Source of the DNA: Omphalotus guepiniiformis
Lineage: Eukaryota > Basidiomycota > Agaricomycetes > Agaricales > Omphalotaceae
Reading direction: 5' to 3'
Assembly (NCBI GenBank): GCA_028554645.1
Contig: JAQOOI010000073.1
Coordinates: forward strand, 1-64,000
DNA length: 64,000 nt
Shown here: in pieces, positions 1 to 11,525 of the stretch
Numbering within the stretch: position 1 is the first letter of the stretch
Layout: the number at the start of each line of letters is the position of its first letter
Program-made: the position numbers and the translations under genes
Notes under the pieces: generated by a model
Databases searched by the model: none
Told to the model about the DNA's origin: nothing
Seen by the model: the letters and a program-made list of their open reading frames with translations, nothing else

Positions 1-468
1 GAACCTAATCTTAAGCCAGAAAGCATGAAGTGGCTGTGCCATCACGGGCCCGGATCTAGATTCAGCTGGTTAGCCGGTTGCACTGCTGGCACTGCACTTG
101 CCTCTCACTTAGGAGGAAGAATGAGTTCTGCAACAACACACAGTGCAAGCTTAGCCAAGCCCTTTCTCTGAGGGGTGCATACAGACTCTATGGGCCCACT
201 ATATCACTTTTGGCCACATCTGCACAGGGGATGGGAGGATGTGGCCTGCGCAATAGAGGTGGAGGGCCTCCTCAGACCCGCCTAACTATTTGGCCCACAT
301 CCTGGGAGGAGATGCACTTGGAGGGACGAGAATTATATCATCCTCAAGAGAACATGCTAGAGAACATTTCTCGCCACCAGTTTGAGGGGCTCGGAGGAGG
401 TCCTGAGAGGATGTGGATGAAAAGCTGGGAGGCGGCCGTTAGGGCTAACAGCCGCGGGCATAAGAGTA
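1..468. repeat. Direct repeat, copy A
   Basis: This segment closely matches 1181-1648 in the same orientation with scattered substitutions (both contain gaacctaatcttaagcc, the cactgctggcactg tract, and end at gccgcgggcataagagtag). The spacing is exactly 1180 bp. The left end may lie outside the window. The arrangement fits a pair of terminal repeats of a short retrotransposon-like element, or a tandem duplication. The frames inside carry no recognisable transposase or polymerase motif. Confidence 0.85.
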
Positions 469-472
469 GTGA

Positions 473-835
473 TTGAGCTGAGTGTTTGATATAATGGAGT
501 GTCTTGCACTCAAATGTTACTTAAAATCACTGACTGCCTGCCTGACATAGGAAATGTTACTTAAAATCACTACCTGCTTCACATAGGGAATGTGGCTTAA
601 AATCTAACATAGAATTCTTGAGTACTTAATATAATGACTGAGCCCATGGCTTGATCTAGTGTAATGTGAGATTCAACTCCACATACAATGATTCAATGTT
701 TGATATGGGGATATGTCTGAAATCTCAACTGTAATCACTGCTTGAAACAGTTATTGAGCTAAGTGCTTGATATAATAATGTGAGTCTTTCACTCAAATAC
801 TCAAATGTTACTTAGATTTAAGTAGTGCTTTAAAA
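473..835. repeat. Degenerate internal repeat pair
   Basis: A motif beginning ttgagctgagtgtttgatataat and ending in actcaaatgttactta near 473-525 reappears with changes at about 751-815. The shorter phrase atgttacttaaaatcact also occurs twice, near 513 and 553. This lies between the two direct repeats and is AT-rich and non-coding in appearance. It supports a repeat-derived origin for the whole 1-1.65 kb stretch. Confidence 0.6.
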
Positions 836-892
836 AGTGATGTGAAATTTAACTCAAATCTGACATAAAATTTGACTATTTATTGGTATGAC

Positions 893-947
893 ATGTTGAC
901 ATGTTGACATGTTTTTGCATGCTGACATGTCGACATGTTTATTATGG
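893..947. repeat. GACATGTT short tandem/palindromic repeat
   Basis: The unit gacatgtt is reiterated about five times, and acatgtcgacatgt is a perfect 14-bp palindrome. Such GACATGT-rich tracts are common in fungal repeat DNA; that association is general knowledge, not shown here. Confidence 0.7.
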
Positions 948-1180
948 CCTATAATGATCAGGATATATTATTAGATACGACCTCCTGGATGATATCTCCA
1001 GCTTTGACCTAGTTGTAAAGATTATTATTACGGGCTACAGAAATTTCAAAAGTTTCAGCGCCAGGGAATGGGCGCGGGGAGGCATGGGAAAGTGCAGGAT
1101 GGCCATCCTGGAGCGTGATCTAGGAGTAGGGCTTGCTGCGCAAGCCTACCCAGCACTCAACTTCTAACTAATTCCTAACT

Positions 1181-1648
1181 GAACCTAATCTTAAGCCGGA
1201 AAGCATAAAGTGGCTGTGCCATCACGGTCCCGGATCTATATCCAGCCGGTTAGCCGGTTGCACTGCTGGCACTGTGCTTGCCTCTCACTTAAGAGAAAGA
1301 ATGAGTTCTGCAACAACACGCAGTGCAAGCTTGGCCAAGCCCTTTCTCTGAGGGGTGCATGCAGACCCTATGGGCCCACTATATCATTTTTGGCCACATC
1401 TGTGCAGGGGATGGGAGGATGTGGCCTGTGCAATAGAGAAGGAGGGCCTGCTCAGACCCGCCTGACTATTTGGCCCACATCCTGGGAGGGGATGCACTTG
1501 GAGGGACGAGAAATATATCATCCTCAAGAGGACATGCTAGAGAACATTTCTTGCCACTAGTTTGAGGTGCTCAGAGGAGGTACTGAGAGGATGTGGATGA
1601 AAAGCTGGGAGGCGGCCGTTAGCCCTAACAGCCGCGGGCATAAGAGTA
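1181..1648. repeat. Direct repeat, copy B
   Basis: Second copy of the 1-468 repeat, same strand, 1180 bp downstream. The two copies diverge right after cataagagtag, which defines a sharp right boundary near 1648. Reading frames in the two copies are similar but broken at different places (copy B gains a stop near 1558), as expected for non-coding or decayed repeat DNA. Confidence 0.85.
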
Positions 1649-2819
1649 GGATTAGCTTGCCAACATGTCTCTCTTCTCCTAAGTTTTCACTTGCAAGAAA
1701 AAGTTTACTAGACGGTGACGACGCACCATGTAGATCGTGCAATGGTAAGCATTTTGTGATCTTTGACGAAAGGACTGAATATTCATACTTTCTGTGATAG
1801 AACTTCAGACTCTTTACAACTACTCCGTGTTATGGTGTTTCTCAACTTCGCCATCCTTGCTGTATAGAGCGTTTGTAGACCTCAAGCCCGGAACGCGGAA
1901 GCAGGCCAGTTGGAGGCATGGGGTCTTTCAGGAGAAAGCAGTACGTATCTATGCTTCATGATCGAATGAGGCGCTGACCAGCACGCACAGTATGCAGTGG
2001 AGTCCCTATGGTATGAAGTGTCGTCTTTCGGGCCAGGGAGAAGCTGTACACGCAGCCCTTAGCAGTCCTCGACACTATTCCAGTGTGCGACCTGTTACTC
2101 TCAGATGCGCGTGTCTTTCACAAAGAATATAACAGTCCAGACTGCTGTGCTCTGTCGTCTGCCAATCATCAAGACCACGTTGCAACGCCTCGGGTGCGAA
2201 AATGAAAGAAAAAATCGATCGTTTCAGAGGTGGTGCATTCGGCCAGACCGCAGGTGAGTACCATGCTTGATACCTCATGTAGGCGGCATGTCGTTCATTC
2301 TCTTCCTGACTCTTAGACTCGCACTTCTGCTTCCAGAACCCATTCAACTAGGACTTCTAAGATGTCCCTCACTTCAGCGCGTTCATTAATGGCACGTTCG
2401 TTTCCCACTACGACACTTCCAGAGCTGGAGGCTGACTCATTGCACAACAAACGAGAGCTGAGAAGTTTCAAGCAGTACTCTTCAGTCAGCAGTGACAGCA
2501 CGTACTGTCGACTCTTTCCGATCCCTACGTCCCCTTCTAGGCCACAGAAGGACGTAAGTGAAAAGAATCGCCGTGTTTTGCTGACGAGAGCTGACGAGAG
2601 GTCTATGTCGGCGGCTGGCTACTCTTCAGAGATTCCATGCGCGTTCATCTGTTCGATCATCAATGATTTGTTTCTCTCTACATTGATCCCATTATTGAAT
2701 AGATTAGTGATATATACAAGTTGAATACAAGACTCGTAGAGATATTTATCGTCATGAGAAGAAAGAAAAAACCCGCATACATGCACAGTAATACACGTAT
2801 ATCAACACATTTCCGAAAT
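1649..2819. other. Intergenic, no gene recognised
   Basis: About 1.2 kb between the repeat pair and the permease stop codon. Several short frames exist on both strands (for example 2362-2724 on +), but none resembles a known family or shows convincing coding composition. The right part probably holds the 3' untranslated region of the permease. Confidence 0.5.
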
Positions 2820-4748
2820 CTAGGACCATAAAATCGCCAATCGCTTCCAACCCCGCAAAGGTTTCTCAGGAGGCTCCGGATTCTGCCTCGCAATCTCCAA
2901 AAACTTGCGAATAGGCATATCCTCATACGACACAATCTTCGTCTTCTTCACAATCTTATACCCAAAATAAAGAACGAAAATCAAAGGAATATTGAAATAC
3001 GACGAAACGAAAGTTTCGCTATCCCAATGACCATGAATGAACACCGAGTATCCACCTGTGAGGAGGATGATGCCAAAGCCGATTAAACCGACCCATGCAG
3101 CGTAAGGTTGGAGTGGTCCTTTCCATGGAAGTTCACTTCGGTCGATACCCTGGTGTTTACAGCCGTAGTAGAAGCGGAGGTATACGAGGCAGATGACCAT
3201 CCATTGAACGAGTGCGGCGGCTGATACTAGGTCCTGGAACCACCCGAATACAGTCGAAGCTGAATCCTGAAGTGTCATGTACCCAAGAGCCATGAACAAT
3301 CCCAGCGAACCAACGGCAACGTATGGGATACCGAAACGGTTTACTCGCATGAAGAATTTTGGTGCGTGGCCTTCACGAGCAAGGCCGTACAGAGTACGTG
3401 AACCGTTCTACGAAATGATACATAGATCAACAAAATGAAAACCAGTATTAGTTGAGAAGTAGGACTCACCAGCATTCCAGAATTTGCAGCGGACCACGCA
3501 GAGGTAAGAACGACAGCATTAATGATATGAGGAACGACTTTGATTCCAGCAAGGTTGGCAGCGATAACGAAAGGTGATTGAGCAGCCGTTCCGGTAGAAT
3601 GCAAAAGACTTGGGTTATTCGAGGGAACGATCAGAGTCACGATGAAAATGGAGACGACGTAGAAGATGAGGACACGCCAGAAGATACGCTTTGCAGCCTT
3701 GGGAATATTCCTACGAGGACATTGAGTTTCCGCGGCTGCGTTGGCGATTCCTTCGACTCCGGAGTACGCATAGGCTGCATTAGAGAATACAGTCCAAAAT
3801 CCGAGGAAACGTCCTAATGGTCCTGGAATGTCGAGATATTGAACGAACACTCCCTGAATGTCGAGCGCTAGATAAGCATCTGTTCCGTAAATTGAGTATC
3901 GATACGCACAGGGTTACGCCAGTACTGAAAGCCAAGCCTATGTTGCCCAGACACTCCGCCAAGGTCGATGACAAGACCCTACCAAGGAAAGAATAAACAA
4001 AAAAGGAACAAACATATGTCTAAAAAGAAAGGCGCACCATAATAATCACGCCAAAGATAAGCAGAATCTTCAGCATAGCGAACGAAAACTCGATCTCTCC
4101 GTACATACGGACAAAGAAGAGGTTCGTTGCCAAAACGAGAATGGCTAGAACCGTTATCCACACCGCATTATTTACGGTAATCCAAAACTCGATAAGAACA
4201 GCCGCAGCGGTAATCTCTGCGGGGAGACTGACGCAGGTAGAGTATATCGTATTCCACCCTTGAGCGAAAGATAGTGCAGGATCAAAAAAGTATTCCGCAT
4301 GACGAATGATACTCCCTGATAGAGGAACGAGAGCGCTTAACTCGGCAATAGAAATGACGACGCCAGAAACTAGTATCCCAGTGAAGAGATATCCTAGGAA
4401 TGCTCCTAGAGGACCCCCACGAGCGATTGCATTACCAGAACTTAAGAATAATCCCTGGTGCAAGAATAAGCGGAAGATGCTAGCGCAGCAAGGAAATCAC
4501 GTACCGTTCCAATAGTTCCTGCGAGGGCAATCATTTGAATATGCCGTTGTTTTAACCCTCGTCTAGGAGAAACGTAAGTTGAAAGTAGTGGCTGGCGAAA
4601 AGCTGCTAAGTTACACTCACTTGAGTTCCTTCTCCTCCGCGAACACCTGCTCCTCCATGTACCCCGGCTCAGACTCGACATCACCGGTTCCAACGACAAA
4701 CTTCTCCTGCTTCTCTTCGAGACTGCCGGCGCGAGAGACATTGAGCAT
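2820..4748 (-). CDS. Amino-acid permease (fungal YAT/APC family)
   Basis: Plasma-membrane proton symporter for amino acids. Six exons join without frame breaks (4748-4621, 4562-4505, 4454-4038, 3978-3906, 3867-3470, 3407-2820), giving 553 residues, a normal family length. After a short acidic cytosolic N-terminus the family signature appears: GLKQRHIQMIALAGTIGTG at the start of TM1, then GLFLSSGNAIARGGP. About twelve hydrophobic segments follow, with RYWRNP-like and NAAYAYSGVEGIANAAAE motifs typical of the YAT family. The C-terminus ends in a short cytosolic tail. The start at 4748 gives the acidic N-terminus and an in-frame join to the TM1 exon. Substrate range (general as in Gap1, or dicarboxylic as in Dip5) cannot be decided from sequence alone. 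Confidence 0.93.
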
Positions 4749-7700
4749 GCACCAGGGAGCGAAACAATCCGGAGTAGAACAGGTACGAGTACACCTCTAT
4801 CCTTATATATGAACGCCAAAACTTCCATCATTTCTTATCTCTGCACCAACAGAATATAATTGCGTGCTATCGGCTGCTATCGGTGCCTAACGGCTTCTCG
4901 GACGCATTCACAAAAGCACGACATGCTTGGCAAATATCAGCACAGAACTGTTAACTCGTGAGTTTGGGACGAACTTATGTACCTAAACTTGTCAGCTGAA
5001 AGCGCGTCCGTTTATTGCATTTGAATTGAAGATCAAGACTCTGAGAATGAATAGAATGAGCGCCTTCAAATGAGCGCTTGAGTGGGTCGGTGAATCGAGG
5101 AATGTATATCTAGTTCGTACTGGTGGAATGAGAAGGATATAGGTGCGATATAACGCCCGATGCCTAGGCTGTAGAGCTCGCAATACTCTAGGAAGATACG
5201 ATAGGACGCAAGAAAATGGCAGAAGGGGAAGGGGAATAATATATCAATCCGATCGATCATGAACAAATTGGAAAAAGAAAGTCGGAAACAAATAGCCCTG
5301 TCGATCGCGTCAGAAAACGCGTGAATGGGTAGAACGCTGTAGGAAGCCTCGCGGGGTGTAAAAAGATATACAAACGCGCATAGAAGAAGGAAAACCCCGT
5401 GAAAAAGTATGGACGACCCACATATATACATCTCTGTCACCTCGTTCGTCCCTGTTCACATTCATCGCGCCCACATCACTGTATCGTTCGTCCTCAGAGT
5501 CTCATGCGTCGCGAGGATTGTATTGAAAAAGGCGTAGGAAGTGCCATCGTAGATGCTGGCATCAGCAGGTTACGGGTCAGCTTGAGAGAGAAAGTTAGTA
5601 AAGGTACATGTGGATGACAACGAGAATGAAAGGAGGAAGAAACTGAAGATGGAAAGAAAACGAACATGATACAAAGTGTCCAGTCAATATGAGGAACTCA
5701 CGTCGAATTATCTTCCCAACCATCTCCACAAAAGCCCCGAAGCCTTATTACATCCCAGCGAAGGCCTCCTGTCCCCTTACTAGCGCTTCTCCGAGGTCAC
5801 GGTTGCAACGTTGAGTGTTAAACGATGAGCGTGAACCATGGGTTGATATCCGTGAATGAGGCCTAGGTTTCGTGCTGTGATAGGATGTGTTTCAACGCTC
5901 TTCAAGTTCAAATGCATATGTCTGCATATATCCGCTCGCGCTAGTATTTTTACGCATATTATCGTTCAGAGTCGAGAGGTCGCAGCAACTGCCATGGATG
6001 AATGAGGGACAGAAGCAGAGGCGAAGGCAGTGGGAATTAATTGCCATAATCGTGTCCTCCCGGGTAATATGGACCGGAGAGCACCATGCAACTCTCATCT
6101 TGAATCGTTCACGTCGTTCAGGAAGGTCGACTCTTTATATCTACCACCTTTTGTCGACGCATACATACACCCTCAGGCCTCAATCTTGAAACAAAATTCG
6201 CCCCTACATTTGGCGATGTGTATGCAAATATGTTGCTGTGGTTGTTGGAATTAATTGGTCGGTCAAATGTCATTACGATATGGAAGACTCATTGGCGAGT
6301 AGAAATGGGTGAGTCTAGGGCAACAGAACGGTGACATTCTTCTCATTATTCATCTTCCTCAGCTCCTCCCTAGGTTGACCCACCAACACCTCCTATCCAC
6401 CTCAGGCTAATCCCGCCTTTGGACTTTCCTTGCTAATCAACTCAGGAGCTCACTAGCACTCGCTCTTTTGCTTTCGCCCGATCGTCCAAAAAATTCCGTC
6501 GGAACACACCTAGGCGGGCGAACATTTTGGAATGCAACAATAGAAGGGCAGGGAAGGAAATAAATAGGACGCGTCTATTTCAACAGGGCCTCAAGTTGGC
6601 GGGCAAGTCGACAATGAAGTCAGTTCTGTCTGTTGGGGACGGGGAAAATTAGGAATGCGGAGGTCTCGAGTGAGATAGAGATATTTCGTGTCGTTATTAA
6701 GACCAACGTTTATTCGATTACGTGTCAGTGTTCGTGCGTTGAAACGATCGATGTATGTCGTGTCTCTTCGTATCATGCATCATACAGCTTACCTGACTCG
6801 TTTTTCTTAGCATACAAACATCCACAAAACCGTATTTAATCGACGGAATGCCAGGATTACTCGTTATACGCTTGACAATTGATTCATCGTCCGTCAGCGT
6901 GAGCGTCTGTTGATAATAAGGTGAGTCATAATGTACACCAAGTTCATGACATTCATTGTCTATTGTCTAATTCTCTTAATTTAGCGCTTCATATTCAACA
7001 TGGCATCAACGAATTCTCTCGTGTCTACATTTCCACCTCATGTATCCTCACCCACCCCTCCGAGTCTCTACACCTGAAAGACTATCTCAAGCCTTCAACG
7101 AGGCCGTATCGCCGTTACTCTACGCAAGAGTGTCCGTCGCAAGTGGATGGGCCGCCAGGAGAGTTTTAGAAAATTTAGTCGGGGGGTGCAAGAGCACATC
7201 ACGTCCACTGGTGGTGGCACTCTTAGACTCATCTTGACGGCAACACACACAAACTCCTCAGGCGAGCATTACCGTTCATGCACATCCCCAACCGAGCCGC
7301 ATTTCTGTGTATCGCCGTACAATGGGAGTTGCTAGCACAGGTGTTTTCCTGTCCATCCACGTCTATGGCTCCATTTCCATTTCAATCGTAGGAACTACGA
7401 CTCTACGGGCCCCACAATCCTCCTCGCTTCTGTGCATAGAGCCTAAAGAGGACGCGATGGAGATAGTTCGGTAAATGTTACCGCTCTTTGGGGATGTAGG
7501 CAAAGGTGTATTTGCTGTCGAATGGGCTGCTGGTGCGGGAGTAGGAGCAGCGCACTAGTTCAAGGGTTTCATGGAAAGCATAAGGTGGGGTATCTCTCGA
7601 GGAGTTGAAATATATCGGCGTACTGCCTACTTCATGGAAAAACGTGCGTTTCCTCCCTCGCTTTCTCTCTCATCGTATTTACTTCGTTGCTCTTAGCGCT

Positions 7701-8661
7701 GAATGGTCCCCAACGCTATCGAAATGCGTCATCTACGGAGCTTGGAGTTTGCATCGACGGTTGGAAGCCCTTCCTAATGTGTTCTTGCTATCTACATAAG
7801 GTTTGTTGTCCTAGTTCAAGGTGAAGTTTTTGTGGTTTCCTTTCTCTTGTCACGTACGAACTAACTGACTTCGCGCAGGGTTATTCTTCTCAACTTTCGG
7901 ATGCAACACACCTGTTATGTGGAGTTATGATGCTGGTGAAGGACATTGGAAGATGAGTGAGAGCAGCGGGGGCAGTGGGGGAATGTGGATTGAGGGGACT
8001 GTTTGAGTGCGAATGTGTTCAACGGAGGGAGCGGGGACGAGGGTTGTTCTTGGCCATGGTCTTTGACACTTTGGGCACGGACATCGAAGCAACGGGATAC
8101 AAAGGGAAGCGTGTACATTGACATACGTGCAAATACATCGAATTGCGATAAATATTGCTTGTCTCATCTCGAAAAGCCTAAGACTCCCTTTCATCATCCT
8201 CAAAAGCATCACTCCAGGGACAACAGGTCTCTTATCCCACTCTTCCTTCCACTTCTTCTTCTTCTCCTTCGTCTTCTCCTTCTCCTTCTCCTTCTCCTTC
8301 TCCTTCGTCTCTGTCTTAACGAATGTAGTTTCAGCTCGATTCTCGTGGAAAGAACTTCAAGGCGAAATATCACCTCAGTATTACGGGGGTAGCGGCAGAG
8401 CTGGAGTGCAACGTTGCAACGTCAACTCGGGAGTGCGTACTGCGGACAGAATAAGGCGGAACAGAGCAAGAATAGTTGAACCCAGTGCGCAGCGCGGAGT
8501 TTTCACTTCGAGAGCGACATGCAGATTTATCAATGGATTCATTATAGTATAAGTAAAAAGGGGGCTCATAGATAAGTAAAAGCTCGGACTGTCTAAATGT
8601 ACAAGAGGCTGACATATGTATTGACCTTCTGTAACATGTACACTGCATTATGCGAAGGGTC
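4749..8661. other. Long intergenic stretch, nothing assignable
   Basis: Nearly 4 kb without a gene I can support. Frames are all under 150 codons, overlap one another on opposite strands and show no family motif or consistent splice pattern. The part next to 4749 must contain the permease promoter. A pyrimidine-rich CTT/CTC tract lies at 8249-8312. A fast-evolving or non-coding RNA gene cannot be excluded. Confidence 0.4.
8249..8312. repeat. Polypyrimidine CTT/CTC microsatellite
   Basis: An uninterrupted pyrimidine-rich strand made of cttctt and ctccttctccttc units, with occasional cgtc interruptions. It is a simple sequence repeat; the long Leu/Phe runs in frames across it are artefacts of that composition. 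Confidence 0.85.
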
Positions 8662-10026
8662 TCACAAACTCTCAATCCAAATCAACAAATCCGCATTAAG
8701 CGCATCAGCAGCTTCAAGCTGTACCCAATGTCCAGCATCATACTCCCTAATAACCGTTGTGCTAACATTCTGGCTGACCTGAAGAATGGAAGAGATCTCT
8801 AAGGCGGCTACACAAACGTAGTCACGCAGGGCTGCACCAAAGAATATAGGTTTGGATATGGAGAGGTTGTCTGCGGGGATGCCTAGAGGAAAGGAAAAAA
8901 CGTGTGTGGATTGTTTCTTGTGGGGTTCAAAGGAAATGCATGTATCCCTTACCTTCATCGTCGGTGCTCTCAATTCCAGAAGTCATGACCGTGTACCAGT
9001 TCAGACTTGCCGTCAATCCCTCACTACGCCAGGCACCAATCATAATTGTCCTCTCCTGTAACATAACAAAAGAAACATTACATGTTAGAGTCTTTCAAAT
9101 TACTTCTCGGAGCTCCAAAAACAACTTACCTCGGCAGTGATATAGCTCCCTGGTGTGGTAGTCTTATTAGCTTCAAGCCAAGCTTGTAGCGCACCAGTAG
9201 GCGCGAAATCTGTAATCCATTGGACTTTATCGACTGTAAATTCCAGATCAAACAACGAATCGAGATGATCTTCGAGAATTTTGTCGGATCCGTTCGAGGA
9301 GAAGAAGGACCAGTATCCGAATTCTTCGTACCCAAGAACTGATTTCGTCTACAGGAAGAGATTGGAGATTGGGAAGAGAAACTGTCAAAATAAAGAGGTC
9401 AAGTACTCACGAGATTGTCGCGTTGACTTTGGCTCAAGGCAACTGCAGACGGATCGAAGTATCCGACAGAAAGAAACCCAAAGGCAGTGAAACGGTCTGG
9501 ATAGTAGTTTGCAAGACGTGCAGTAGATTTAGCGCCCCTGGTATGCACAAAATATTGTTGAAATTATTGAGAGTCTTCAGTATGACAGAACGAATGATGC
9601 TCCTCACCAGTCATGCCCGATAACAACAGCTTGCTCAATGTTTTCAGCATCCAGAATATCGATTATGTCCTTAGAGATCAGGCTAGATCTATACGCGTTG
9701 GTATCGAGGGGTTTAGCTGTACCACCATAACCTAGCATGTCAGGTACGATGAGACCGTAGCCTTTTCCTTGGAAGAAACTGATTTGGTGATGCCAATCGT
9801 ACGACGTGCTAGGGAACCCGTGGAGGAACAGGATCACAGGTTTGTCGGTTGTTTCTGGAGGGGCATAGTAATAGTGATAGACGAGGCCTCTCGTGACGTT
9901 CAGGTCTTTGTAGAGCGACGCGTTCAATCCGGACGAAGAGGAAGAGTTGCTGCTGCTATCTATTGCGAATGACGAAGTAGCCAGAACGGAAAAGGCAGCG
10001 AGGATAGTGGATAGTCGAAGAAACAT
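8662..10026 (-). CDS. Secreted alpha/beta hydrolase, epoxide-hydrolase-like
   Basis: Predicted soluble alpha/beta-hydrolase-fold enzyme, closest in motif pattern to epoxide hydrolases, which open epoxides to diols through an Asp nucleophile. Five exons join cleanly. The start at 10026 gives a signal-peptide-like N-terminus (MFLRLSTILAAFSVLATSSFA) followed by a Ser-rich spacer. Visible motifs in order: HGFPSTSYDWH (oxyanion-hole HGxP), VPDMLGYGGT, GHDWGA with the Asp nucleophile (the intron after 9608 splits its Trp codon), and GHWVQLE near the C-terminus with the catalytic His. The terminal residues DLLIWIESL are typical. A longer upstream in-frame start at 10110 exists but would hide the signal peptide. 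A haloalkane dehalogenase or other hydrolase of the same fold is an alternative. Confidence 0.9.
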
Positions 10027-11364
10027 TGTTGTGGAACTGAGTTGAGTGAACCGTAGAGTTGCGTCTGTTTTAAACCTTTCGAGTTCTTTGTTGCTGTGTA
10101 TACTGTGCATACATCCGGGAAATATTCACCGTTAACATGAATCCAGAGATTGGCCACGCAATGAATGAAAAGTATCGGCAGAGCAAAATCCTGAGTTTTT
10201 ACTAAGGCTAGCATTAATCATCCATCGTCGCGTCCATTGATGAAAACTTACTCGTTCAGTGGTATAGACACTTCAACCGAAGATCCGATGATGTTTATCA
10301 TAGGTTTGTGCAGTTTGTAATCCAATAATGATGACGAAGGAAAAACAAACTTCGAAGGGGACGGAGGTTGTTAGAGAAGAAGGATTGCGTTACCGCCGGT
10401 GATGTACCATGTCAGTGAGATTATTTGAAGAAGACACCGACAATGACGGCGGTATGGAAAACGAAACGCCAACGAACACCAGAGTATCATGTTGGATTTC
10501 ACCAAGGTGTAGAGAAGGGGATGTCGTTGAGCGATCGAGCACTGGTATTCATCCTGTGAAACGTGAGATGGTACAATTCTTGGAGCATGACACCTCAGTC
10601 ACATATTCCTCAGGTATCGATATAATCCCACTTCGAATGCAGGAAGATGTATGTCTTTTTCGTCTTTGCGAAAAAAATGAATCATTTTAGTCATGTCTGC
10701 TATTATCTACGTAGTTTGAATAAAACTGGTTCTACTTTTGGAATTGAGATGGTGTGCTCACAGAATCAGCGTATGTTTTTCTTTACCACGAATCTCCGAA
10801 ATCCTCCCTTTGCGCCCTCTGAGATGCAGTCGCAACTTGTACACGAACACATTTGTGTGACTGTAACATCAAGTGTCCTTGTGCTGGAGTCAATCGCTCT
10901 TGTTTTGAGCAGAGGTGACAATCAATCATGAGAGAAGGGGAATCGAAAACAACATGTTTCAGCATGCCTGAAAGACAGAAAAAGGACAATTGTAAGCACG
11001 TACCCGTCACTGGCGAGTCAACATCCTGCACGTTGCTCCTCAATAAGAATCTCCCTAGCTGTAAAACAAAGCCCTTTTCACTTCTTCCTCTGATATTGTT
11101 CACAACGTGCTAACTGGCGCGATCTGTCTTTTACAAGTTTCGGCAGTGAATATGAAAGAGCATGGCATGGTAACTTTGGCAAAGTGGATTTCGCGACCGT
11201 AAAGAAAAAGAAGAAACAAACATTATTTACCGGAGTGCTTTTGCTTGACTCGTCTAAATACCTCAATAATGATCCTTTTGTACATCTCAAGTGCTCAATG
11301 CACAAAGGGCAGTATTCACCTTCAGTATAAGCCACCGCCGTTCTAAGATGAGTATATATACCCT
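10027..11364. other. Intergenic, no gene recognised
   Basis: About 1.3 kb between the hydrolase start and the first zinc-finger-family fragment. It must contain the hydrolase promoter. Frames on both strands are short and unlike any family I know. Confidence 0.5.
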
Positions 11365-11525
11365 TCAAAAAGCGGACCTTTAGCCAATATCATACCTCCC
11401 CTACCATTCCTCCCGCTTCACCTGCTGAGACGCAGCAGTACCTTCCCAATGTCGGCTCCTCCAGGGGTGAATAACGGGGTAGATATGCAAAGGACGGTGA
11501 CGTTGCCAAACATGGCGCAGATCCC
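11365..11525 (+). repeat. Duplicated exon-4 fragment of the zinc-finger-like family
   Basis: The run from aagcggacctttagccaatat to ccaaacatggcgcaga matches exon 4 of the same locus (12783-12944) and of the inverted copy (about 20050-19900). In this copy a frame change precedes the shared phrase PMSAPP, so translation can begin only at the ATG at 11449. It is a displaced exon fragment at the front of the locus. Confidence 0.8.

Noticed and set aside
78..476. 132-codon frame with CxxC and Cys-rich start, echoed at 1210-1560
   Set aside because: It lies within the direct repeat; the second copy is broken at a different place and no domain is recognisable. Similarity reflects DNA repetition, not a conserved protein.
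8003..8552. Two overlapping plus frames with long Leu or Ser/Phe runs
   Set aside because: The runs are produced by the CTT/CTC microsatellite at 8249-8312; both frames lack any other feature.
11078..11368. 96-codon minus frame with a Phe run
   Set aside because: Chance frame over an A-rich tract, directly before the zinc-finger-like locus; no motif.
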